Assembly: GCF_900476375.1 (NCBI RefSeq)
Contig: NZ_UPPP01000116.1
Location: 151,851-215,850 of the forward strand
Length of the DNA: 64,000 bases
From: Allolucifera butyrica
Lineage (GTDB): Bacteria > Bacillota > Negativicutes > Sporomusales > UPPP01
Direction of reading: 5' to 3'
Part shown: piece after piece, positions 44,241-50,365 of the stretch
Position numbering within the stretch: the stretch's first letter is position 1
Layout of the letters: every line of letters begins with the position of its first letter
Position numbers and translations under genes: made by a program
The notes under the pieces: generated by a model
What the model was told of the DNA's origin: nothing
What the model saw: only the letters and a program-made list of their open reading frames with translations
Databases searched by the model: none

Positions 44241-44246
44241 CGCAGC
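44225..44246. terminator. Bidirectional palindromic terminator
   Basis: A perfect 22-base palindrome whose left half begins GCTGCGTCAA spans the stop codon of the plus-strand gene and ends just before the stop of the ComK-like gene. Confidence 0.55.
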
Positions 44247-44247
44247 A

Positions 44248-44808
44248 TTATTCGTGTTGATTTTGTTTCCAGGCCAGGATCTCATAGATGACTTCCGTCA
44301 GCTTATTCAAAGTGACGCCGAGTTCACCCCGGCTGCCGGCGGGGCGGGGTGGTCCGGCCACCGCCAGACGGGCACATAAGAGATGCCTGTTTACGGTGGC
44401 GGGGGACCATAGGGTCGGTATCTCCATACCGCTGGACAGCGTGATCACGGTATGGCAGACAGATCCGGTGTGTTTGTGCAGACCCGCAACGGCATATAAA
44501 TTAATATAGCCGGTAGTTGGATCGCCTGGCACGCGGGGCCGGCGAGTTTTGACCGGAAACAGGACCAGGCCGGCCGACAAGGGAAGGGGCTGGAGGATGT
44601 TCTGGCGGGTATTGCAGGCAACCTGGCGTTTCAGGGCCGTTAAGTCCTTGGCCTGCGAGCGGGCCAGACGGAGCAGCAGGCTGCGAATCCGGCAGGAAAC
44701 CAGTGCCGTAGCGCCTTCGGTGGTTATAAGAGAGGTGGAGTCGCCGCCGGCTGTATAAGTCGGCAACAAAGCGGCGATTTTTTCCGGCAGGGGAAGTCTT
44801 TCAGACAT
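44248..44808 (-). CDS. ComK-like protein
   Basis: A 186-residue protein. The order of short motifs follows Bacillus ComK: an early EGATALV strand, LKRQVACNT before the core, LPLSAGLVLFPVKTRRP...TTGYINLYAVAGL in place of the IFLFPTLSSTRP..WISHVHV segment, then VITLSSGMEIPTLWSPATVNRHLLCARL. ComK is the transcriptional activator of DNA uptake genes. The similarity is short and was judged by eye, so another family is possible. The ATG at 44808 follows AAAGGAG. A LexA-type box lies 25 bases upstream, suggesting damage control. Confidence 0.5.
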   Translation of the reverse strand: MSERLPLPEKIAALLPTYTAGGDSTSLITTEGATALVSCRIRSLLLRLARSQAKDLTALKRQVACNTRQNILQPLPLSAGLVLFPVKTRRPRVPGDPTTGYINLYAVAGLHKHTGSVCHTVITLSSGMEIPTLWSPATVNRHLLCARLAVAGPPRPAGSRGELGVTLNKLTEVIYEILAWKQNQHE

Positions 44809-44832
44809 AATCACAACTCCTTTCAAGATGTG

Positions 44833-44846
44833 AGAACGTACGTTCT
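44833..44846. promoter_or_regulatory. LexA (SOS) box upstream of the ComK-like gene
   Basis: AGAACGTACGTTCT is a perfect palindrome that fits the Gram-positive LexA consensus GAAC-N4-GTTC, including the preferred inner bases. On the minus strand it lies 10 bases downstream of the -10 box of the ComK-like gene, a position suited to repression. Confidence 0.7.
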
Positions 44847-44856
44847 TTCCGTGTCT

Positions 44857-44885
44857 ATCGTAGCAGAAATACCATATTATGGCAA
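44857..44885 (-). promoter_or_regulatory. Promoter of the ComK-like gene
   Basis: On the minus strand TTGCCA (44885-44880) and TACGAT (44862-44857) are 17 bases apart. The spacer contains an 11-base palindrome CCATATTATGG (44872-44882), a second possible operator. Confidence 0.6.
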
Positions 44886-44981
44886 GCCGCGATGCTAGAC
44901 ATATCTCGACAACCGGGGCAATTGCATAATTTTGTGCCATCTGTCATATACTGCATAACGGATGACAGGAGGCGAATCAAT

Positions 44982-45137
44982 ATGTTGGAAGACGGCCTGA
45001 CAACTCCCGAGTATCAATGCAGCCGCTGCGGCGGTATTTTTAATGGCCAGGGAAGCCCCAGTGTCTGCTGCCCCTATTGTGCCATGATTTGTGATGAAAT
45101 TTCTTGTCGGTTGGAAAAAAATGAGCAGGAAAAATAA
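44982..45137 (+). CDS. Small zinc-ribbon/rubredoxin-like protein
   Basis: A 51-residue protein with two Cys-x-x-Cys knuckles: YQCSRCGGIF and CCPYCAMICDE, 17 residues apart. This resembles the C-terminal rubredoxin domain of rubrerythrin, which holds one iron and passes electrons to a ferritin-like domain. The extra cysteines in the second knuckle are unusual. AGGAGG lies eight bases before the ATG. It is immediately upstream of the encapsulated ferritin gene, so a redox role there is possible; simple zinc binding is the alternative. Confidence 0.7.
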   Translation: MLEDGLTTPEYQCSRCGGIFNGQGSPSVCCPYCAMICDEISCRLEKNEQEK

Positions 45138-45156
45138 ACCTCACGGCGAATGATTA

Positions 45157-45165
45157 TGATATAAT
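45157..45165 (+). promoter_or_regulatory. Extended -10 promoter of the encapsulin operon
   Basis: TG-A-TATAAT is a consensus extended -10 box, 63 bases before the cargo start. Arms TTCGAC and GTCGAA flank the leader around 45174-45210 and could form an operator or hairpin. Confidence 0.55.
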
Positions 45166-45227
45166 AAATATGATTCGACGATTGGATTTAGCGATAAAGA
45201 AGATTGTCGAAAGAAGGAGGAACTGCC

Positions 45228-45569
45228 ATGACTTATGGTAAATCACAGGCAGGAAGTATACAAGCTACCCCTATGGAGCAATTAATCATTTGGCTGCGGG
45301 AAGACTTAATCGGAGAATTTGAAGCAATTAATCAATATCAACTGCATATTGACAATATTGATAACGAAGAAATTAAAACCCTGCTGTCGCACATCCGGGA
45401 TGAGGAAAAAGAGCACGTAGCTGAAATTACGCATGCTCTGGCCCGGATCGACGCCATTCAGAGAGAAAAATTTATGGAAGACCATACCGTAGCACCCGAG
45501 GAACGGGTTGTTCAGCCAGTGGATGATTCCACGGCCACAACGGTGGGGAACTTGTTTGGCAAAAAATAA
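45228..45569 (+). CDS. Encapsulated ferritin-like protein (EncFtn), encapsulin cargo
   Basis: A 113-residue two-helix ferritin-like protein. LIGEFEAINQYQLHIDNIDNEEIKTLLSHIRDEEKEHVAEITHALARIDA matches the EncFtn core. By alignment with the Rhodospirillum protein, E30, E60 and H63 are the iron ligands of the ferroxidase site. The C-terminal tail is disordered and ends TTVGNLFGKK, which has the form of an encapsulin cargo-loading peptide. The enzyme oxidises ferrous iron for storage inside the shell encoded next. Start ATG 45228 follows AGGAGG. Confidence 0.9.
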   Translation: MTYGKSQAGSIQATPMEQLIIWLREDLIGEFEAINQYQLHIDNIDNEEIKTLLSHIRDEEKEHVAEITHALARIDAIQREKFMEDHTVAPEERVVQPVDDSTATTVGNLFGKK

Positions 45570-45585
45570 TGGGGAGGGATTTTTT

Positions 45586-46422
45586 ATGGATTATTTAGAC
45601 CGGAATGCGGCGCCGTTAACTGCGGAAGAGTGGAGCCGGGTTGATGGCGCAATTGTAGATACCGCCCGTCAGATCCTGGTCGGGCGACGGATTGTGGAAG
45701 TGTTGGGACCGCTTGGTTCCGGTGTGTACAGCATGCCGTATTCGGTTTTCAGCGCCAAGAACGCCACCGGCATTGATATGCTGGGCGAAACGGATGAATA
45801 CGTTGTGGAAGCCTCTTCCCGGGCTACCATTAATTTACCGATGCTGTATAAAGATTTTAAAATTATGTGGCGGGATGTGGAAGCAGACCGTCATCTGGGT
45901 CTGCCGCTGGATGTGAGTACGGCGGCAGTAGCCGCCAACTTTGTGGCGGTGCAGGAGGACAATCTGATTTTTAACGGCAATGCCGATTTAGGGCACCAGG
46001 GTTTATTTACTGCACAAGGCCGTTTAACCTTAAAAATCAGCGACTGGTCGGAACCCGGCACTGCATTGAATGACGTGGTAAAGGCCGTCGGCGCTTTAAG
46101 CGAGGCCGGACATTACGGACCCTATGCCATGGTGGTCAGCCCCGTGCTGTTCGGCCGTATGGTGCGCGTGTTTGGCAACACGGGTATGCTGGAACTGGAT
46201 CAGGTAAAGGCATTAATAACGGGCGGCGTTTTTTATTCCAACGTGATTCGCGGCGAAAAAGCCGTCGTTCTGGCGACGGGTTCACAAAATATCAATCTGG
46301 CGGTCGGTCAGGACCTGACCACGGCTTATATGGGACCGGTCAACATGAATCACCTGTTCCGGGTGCTGGAGACAGCCGCCTTGCTAATCCGCCGTCCCAA
46401 TGCCATCTGCACCGTCGAGTAG
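45586..46422 (+). CDS. Family 1 encapsulin shell protein
   Basis: A 278-residue shell protein with the HK97 fold typical of encapsulins. The N-terminal YLDRNAAPLTAEEWSRVDGAIVDTARQILVGRRIVEVLGPLGSGV is a family hallmark, with LPMLYKDFKIMWRDVEADRHLGLPLD in the middle and a C-terminal GPVNMNHLFRVLETAALLIRRPNAICTVE. Many copies assemble into an icosahedral nanocompartment. The cargo is the EncFtn gene 16 bases upstream, so this is an iron-storage compartment. Confidence 0.95.
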   Translation: MDYLDRNAAPLTAEEWSRVDGAIVDTARQILVGRRIVEVLGPLGSGVYSMPYSVFSAKNATGIDMLGETDEYVVEASSRATINLPMLYKDFKIMWRDVEADRHLGLPLDVSTAAVAANFVAVQEDNLIFNGNADLGHQGLFTAQGRLTLKISDWSEPGTALNDVVKAVGALSEAGHYGPYAMVVSPVLFGRMVRVFGNTGMLELDQVKALITGGVFYSNVIRGEKAVVLATGSQNINLAVGQDLTTAYMGPVNMNHLFRVLETAALLIRRPNAICTVE

Positions 46423-46476
46423 CGCTCAGCTGTAGAGAAAATAGGAACTGCCGGCCAGGACCAATGGCGCGATTTG

Positions 46477-46485
46477 TGCTATAAT
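46477..46485 (+). promoter_or_regulatory. Extended -10 promoter of the ABC-F gene
   Basis: TG-C-TATAAT lies 50 bases before the ABC-F start; no clear -35 box is seen. Confidence 0.5.
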
Positions 46486-46535
46486 CTTGGTAGACAGTTT
46501 CTTTTTTTTTAGAGCATATATTTTTGAGGTGAAGC

Positions 46536-48419
46536 ATGGGCGTTTTTAAAGTGATGGGCTTGTCCAAGAGTTTTGGTGTGGACGAGTTGTTTAGCCATAT
46601 CGGTTTCGAAATCCGGCGGGGCGATAAGATCGGTCTGATTGGGGCCAACGGTACGGGAAAAACTACGTTGCTTCGCTGTTTGCTGGGATTGGAGCGGTAC
46701 GATTCCGGTCAGATTGGTTTGGCGCCGGGCGACCGGATCGGGTATGTAGAACAGGACGCAGGGCTCGATAAAGCGACGCTGTATGACGAATTGTGTGAAG
46801 CCTATCAGGATGTGCTGGCCTGGCAGAAGGATATGCGGCGATTGGAGCAGGCTATCGCCGGCGAAAAGGAGGAGAGCCGGCTTGCGCTGCTGATGAAAGA
46901 GTATGCCAGGATTGTGGAACTCTTCGAGCAGGCCGGCGGTTATGAGGTGGAAAATACGATCCGCCGCGTGGCCTATGGTCTGGGTTTTACTACGGAAGAT
47001 TTCGGCCGCAGTCCGGCTGCATTTTCGGGCGGGCAGAAAACCCGTATCGGCCTGGCCAAGGCACTGCTTAGGCAGCCGGATTTTTTATTTCTGGATGAGC
47101 CGACCAATCATTTGGACATCCAGATGGTGGAATGGCTGGAGGAGTTTTTGGCGTCCTATCCGGGGGGGGTGCTGATTGTATCCCATGACCGCTATTTCCT
47201 GGACCGGGTGGTAGGACATATTCTGGAATTGGAAAATAAGAGACTCAGCGTCTATGATACGGATTATACCGGCTACCTCAGACAGAAGGCGGAGCGGATG
47301 GCGGCATTGGAAAATGCCTATGAAAAGCAGCAGGCTTTCATCGCCAAGACCGAGGCTTATATTGACCGCTACCGGGCCGGCATAAAGTCGAAACAGGCCC
47401 GGGGCCGGGAGAAACAGTTGAGCCGCATGGAACGGATTGTGATTCCGGGCGAGCAGGCCCGGTTTAATTATTTTGCATTTAATCCCCTGGGGGACTGTGC
47501 CGAAAGGGTTGCCGAACTGCAGGAAGTGACGGCGGCTTATGGTGAGCGGGTGGTACTGAATCAAGTTTCGCTGCTCATCCGCCGGGGTGACGGCGTGGCT
47601 TTAGTTGGGCCCAACGGGGCCGGCAAAACCACTTTGCTGAAAACCCTGACGGGTGAGCTGGCGCCGGCAGGGGGCGGCGTTAAACTGGGCAGCCGGGTAC
47701 GGGTCGGCTATTTTGCCCAGGAACATGAAACTCTTTCTGCCGCCAGCCGGGTGCTGGATGAAATTATGCAGGATTTCGGGCTGAGCGAGGAACGCAGCCG
47801 GCATTACCTGGGAGCCTTTTTATTCCGAGGCGACGACGTGTTTAAACTTGTCGGCGATTTAAGCGGCGGTGAGAAGGCCCGTCTGGCTATGCTGAAGCTG
47901 ATGCTGAGCGGCGCCAATTTTCTGGTGCTGGACGAGCCGACGAATCACCTGGACATTCCGGCCAAGGAAGCCGTGGAAGAAGCGTTAATGAGTTTTCCCG
48001 GTACGTTTCTGACGGTATCTCATGACCGTTATTTTTTGGACAGGGTAGCCAACCAGGTCGTCGAACTGGCCCAGGGTTCTTTGCAGGAATACAGTGGTAA
48101 CTACAGCTATTACCGGGAGAAAAAGGCCGCAGAGGAAAAGGAGACGGCCGCGGCCGCAGCGGCTAAGCAAGAGGCCGATGTCCGGACAACGGCCAAAACT
48201 TACCGGCCGCGTCAGCGCCAGCAGGACGAAAGCCGGCAGTTAAAAAAGCTGGAAGAGGAAATTGCGGCGTTAGAAACATCCATTGCCGGCCTGGAGGCCC
48301 TTTTAAACGAGCCGGCCACTCATGCCGATCCGGAGACCAGCCGGGAACTGGCGGCGGAATATGCCCGCCAGCAGGCTGATTTGGAGGAAAAATATAACGA
48401 GTGGCTGGAACGGCAGTAA
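46536..48419 (+). CDS. ABC-F family ATPase (YdiF/Uup-like)
   Basis: A 627-residue soluble protein with two ABC domains and no membrane segments. Domain 1 has GANGTGKTT, the signature AFSGGQKTR and LFLDEPTNHLDIQ. Domain 2 has GPNGAGKTT, DLSGGEKAR and LVLDEPTNHLDIP. A linker of about 80 residues joins them, with FIAKTEAYIDRYRAGIKSKQARGREKQLSRM, and a charged coiled-coil C terminus (about 530-627) ends the protein. ABC-F proteins act on the ribosome, in translation or antibiotic protection. Its own extended -10 promoter lies upstream. Confidence 0.9.
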   Translation: MGVFKVMGLSKSFGVDELFSHIGFEIRRGDKIGLIGANGTGKTTLLRCLLGLERYDSGQIGLAPGDRIGYVEQDAGLDKATLYDELCEAYQDVLAWQKDMRRLEQAIAGEKEESRLALLMKEYARIVELFEQAGGYEVENTIRRVAYGLGFTTEDFGRSPAAFSGGQKTRIGLAKALLRQPDFLFLDEPTNHLDIQMVEWLEEFLASYPGGVLIVSHDRYFLDRVVGHILELENKRLSVYDTDYTGYLRQKAERMAALENAYEKQQAFIAKTEAYIDRYRAGIKSKQARGREKQLSRMERIVIPGEQARFNYFAFNPLGDCAERVAELQEVTAAYGERVVLNQVSLLIRRGDGVALVGPNGAGKTTLLKTLTGELAPAGGGVKLGSRVRVGYFAQEHETLSAASRVLDEIMQDFGLSEERSRHYLGAFLFRGDDVFKLVGDLSGGEKARLAMLKLMLSGANFLVLDEPTNHLDIPAKEAVEEALMSFPGTFLTVSHDRYFLDRVANQVVELAQGSLQEYSGNYSYYREKKAAEEKETAAAAAAKQEADVRTTAKTYRPRQRQQDESRQLKKLEEEIAALETSIAGLEALLNEPATHADPETSRELAAEYARQQADLEEKYNEWLERQ

Positions 48420-48423
48420 AGAG

Positions 48424-48508
48424 AAAATCGCTGCTGCGATTTTCGGCTCAAAGCGCGGGGCGCAGGGCTCAGGGAGGGAGAACGAGAAAAATCGCTGCTG
48501 CGATTTTT
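48424..48508 (+). repeat. Two related hairpins plus inverted GC-rich repeat, copy B4
   Basis: AAAATCGC-TGCT-GCGATTTT (48424-48443) and AAAAATCGC-TGCT-GCGATTTTT (48487-48508) are near-identical hairpins just after the ABC-F gene. The first is followed by a GC-rich stretch to 48476, related in reverse orientation to the arms at 53306 and 48616. Either hairpin can act as a terminator. Confidence 0.6.
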
Positions 48509-48547
48509 GTTGCGAGGCTCAAGAGTGCGAAACCCCGAAATGAATTG

Positions 48548-48599
48548 AAAAAAGCCGGTATTGATTTGGCGCTAAGGCGTAATCAATACCGGCTTTTTT
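48548..48599 (+). terminator. Long terminator hairpin
   Basis: A 19-base perfect stem starting AAAAAAGCCGG with a 14-base loop ends in TTTTTT. It is the third hairpin downstream of the ABC-F gene. Confidence 0.8.
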
Positions 48600-48615
48600 C
48601 ATGGGTTCAGTAAAG

Positions 48616-48750
48616 TTAACTTCCGCTTATGAGAAGACGATCCTGTCACTAGTGCGGTCGCCCAAAATAATTTTTAAGCGGGTTTTCCCGCGCCCTGCGC
48701 TCTGCGCCATGAGCCGAATAACCGCATTGGCGGTTATTCTTTTCAGTTAG
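48616..48750 (+). repeat. Dispersed GC-rich intergenic repeat, copy B2
   Basis: It starts TTAACTTCCGCTTATGAGAA and ends in a hairpin AATAACCGC-ATTG-GCGGTTATT (48717-48738). It is related to copies at 8844 and 53306. It separates the ABC-F gene from the sigma factor gene; the 48751-48854 stretch beyond it holds no feature I recognise besides the ribosome site. Confidence 0.6.
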
Positions 48751-48854
48751 CATACGTTTGGCTGCCGGTCCGCTTTTGCGGCCTGAAAGCGGCCGTGTTA
48801 CGGTAAAAGCGGCGCTAAATCGGAGGAACCGGTTCCTCACTGCAGGTGAGGAGT

Positions 48855-49424
48855 ATGCAATTGGAAGAATTGGTAATCCGGGCCGGACAGGGAGACCGGG
48901 AAGCTTTGGACTCTGTCTGCGCCCGCTTTGAAAGGCTGGTGCGAAAATATGCCCGGCAGGCTCATTTATGGCCGGTCGCCGAGGATGCCCTGGCAGAAGG
49001 GAGGCTGGCCGTGGTGTTGGCGGTCCGGGAGTATGATGACGCCGCCGGTGTGCCGTTCGCCGGTTTCGCAGCAAGCCGGGTGCGCTATGCGCTTTGGAAT
49101 TTGTTTAAGAGAGAGCGGCGCCGCTGGAAAGTGGAATCCCCTTTGCCGGCGGATGGCGACGCGGACGGGGAAGGCGGTGTATTCGCCATTTTGGCGGCGC
49201 CGGGAGATCTTGCCATGGAGGTGGAAATACGGCTGCGGGGCGCCGCCGTCAGGGAGATCCTGCTGCAGTTGCCGGAGCGGCAGCGTGAAGTGATTGAAAA
49301 GACGGTTCTCGGGGAGGCGAAACTCTCCGAGGCGGCAGCAGGAATGGGAATGAGTGTTCAAGCCGCCCATAATTTAAAAAAACGGGGGTTGGCGCGTTTA
49401 AAAGTTCTTTGCGCCGGAATGTAA
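48855..49424 (+). CDS. RNA polymerase sigma-70-family protein (small, DUF1659/DUF2922-associated)
   Basis: A 189-residue protein. LEELVIRAGQGDREALDSVCARFERLVRKYARQ and the following acidic stretch resemble sigma region 2. A C-terminal LLQLPERQREVIEKTVLGEAKLSEAAAGMGMSVQAAHNLKKRGLARLK is a region 4 helix-turn-helix. There is no anti-sigma gene. It is followed at once by DUF1659 and DUF2922 genes, a trio found together in many Firmicutes. Start choices are ATG 48855 or TTG 48861; the AGGAG box is closer to ideal for the TTG. Confidence 0.75.
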   Translation: MQLEELVIRAGQGDREALDSVCARFERLVRKYARQAHLWPVAEDALAEGRLAVVLAVREYDDAAGVPFAGFAASRVRYALWNLFKRERRRWKVESPLPADGDADGEGGVFAILAAPGDLAMEVEIRLRGAAVREILLQLPERQREVIEKTVLGEAKLSEAAAGMGMSVQAAHNLKKRGLARLKVLCAGM

Positions 49425-49447
49425 GAGGGTGAAAGGGGGTGAGACCT

Positions 49448-49672
49448 ATGGCAGTAGCCAATATGCCGCAAAGCACCAAACTGGTGGTCAAGGTTCAGAC
49501 CGGAACCAACAGCGCCGGCAAGCCGGCGTATAAGACCCGCTCCTATCAGGGAGTCAAGACAACGGCGGCGGACAGTGATGTATATGCTGTCGGCCAGGGG
49601 CTGGGAAATCTTCAAAGCTATCCGGTGGCAGCCATCACCAGGCTGGACGAGGACAATCTCGTAAATCAGTAA
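49448..49672 (+). CDS. DUF1659 family protein
   Basis: A 74-residue protein: TKLVVKVQTGTNSAGKPAYKTRSYQGVKTTAADSDVYAVGQGLGNLQSYPV is the DUF1659 pattern. The function of the family is unknown. It begins 24 bases after the sigma-like gene with a GGGGGTGAG ribosome site and is followed by DUF2922, so the three are probably one operon. Confidence 0.85.
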   Translation: MAVANMPQSTKLVVKVQTGTNSAGKPAYKTRSYQGVKTTAADSDVYAVGQGLGNLQSYPVAAITRLDEDNLVNQ

Positions 49673-49718
49673 CCGGAGGTAAGCGGTAAACAAATTCAAT
49701 TAGAAAGGAGGGGGCTAC

Positions 49719-49931
49719 ATGACGAAAACACTGGAAATGGTTTTTCGCAACAGTGAGGGCAAACAAGTGACCCTAAGTGTGGCTGAGCCCAGGGAAAACC
49801 TAACGCTGGCCGAAGTGCAGGCGGTCATGAATGACATAGTGGGTAAAAATATTTTTCTTACTACCGGCGGTGACTTAAAAGAAGCCGTAGATGCCCGGAT
49901 ACGCACCCGCGATGTCATTGCCCTGGTCTAA
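49719..49931 (+). CDS. DUF2922 family protein
   Basis: A 70-residue protein: KTLEMVFRNSEGKQVTLSVAEPRENLTLAEVQAVMNDIVGKNIFLTTGGDLKEAVDARIRTRDVIALV is the full DUF2922 pattern. Function unknown. AAAGGAGG precedes the ATG, suggesting high translation. A perfect hairpin ends the operon. Confidence 0.87.
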   Translation: MTKTLEMVFRNSEGKQVTLSVAEPRENLTLAEVQAVMNDIVGKNIFLTTGGDLKEAVDARIRTRDVIALV

Positions 49932-49952
49932 GGGACGGAAGGAACGGTAAGG

Positions 49953-49989
49953 ACAAAGCCCGTTGACGCCAAGCGTCAACGGGCTTTGT
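49953..49989. terminator. Terminator of the sigma-DUF1659-DUF2922 operon
   Basis: A 17-base perfect stem starting ACAAAGCCCGTTGACGC with a 3-base loop is followed by a short T-rich tail. Confidence 0.85.
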
Positions 49990-50019
49990 TCAATTGCCAC
50001 CAGGCTGTAGGCATTAAAA

Positions 50020-50050
50020 AGCGGCACTGAACTTATCTTTCAGTGCCGCT
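50020..50050 (-). terminator. Terminator of the small minus-strand membrane gene
   Basis: A 12-base stem (50020-50031 with 50039-50050). Read on the minus strand it is followed by TTTTT, so it ends the small gene at 50071-50217. Confidence 0.7.
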
Positions 50051-50070
50051 CTAATATGTAGCTAGGTCTG

Positions 50071-50217
50071 TTAAGAGTTTAAGGTATACATTACTGTCAA
50101 GGCAAGATAAAGAAAACCGCAGACGATTACGGTGTTGAAAATATAATTGGACGTTTTTTCCGGCCGCATTATAGTCCGATTCCGGAAATAATGATACGTG
50201 TACATGTATTCTTTCAC
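50071..50217 (-). CDS. Small single-helix membrane protein (unknown)
   Basis: A 48-residue frame: a polar, tyrosine-rich N terminus (KEYMYTYHYFRNRTIMRPEK) followed by one membrane helix (YIFNTVIVCGFLYLALTVMY). The GTG start is six bases after a GGGGGG ribosome box and the stop is 21 bases before a terminator in the right direction, so the frame is framed like a real gene. I do not recognise the family. It faces the DUF2922 gene. Confidence 0.6.
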   Translation of the reverse strand: MKEYMYTYHYFRNRTIMRPEKTSNYIFNTVIVCGFLYLALTVMYTLNS

Positions 50218-50365
50218 TTTCAACCCCCCGTGTATATATTTGTAAATTATTGTAACTTATACTACGCTCGATTCCGGATTCCTGCCTGATAGAAAAAAAT
50301 AATAAAGGATTTCCCAATTTTTTTTCGAATTGAAACAAAATATAAATTTACTGGGAGTTATGCAG

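Noticed and set aside
45157..45170. PerR or Fur box overlapping the encapsulin promoter
   Set aside because: The A+T-rich sequence is only roughly palindromic and mismatches both consensus sequences at key positions.
48511..48547. Small gene between the hairpins after the ABC-F gene
   Set aside because: No frame of useful length with a start and ribosome site; the sequence is repeat-derived.
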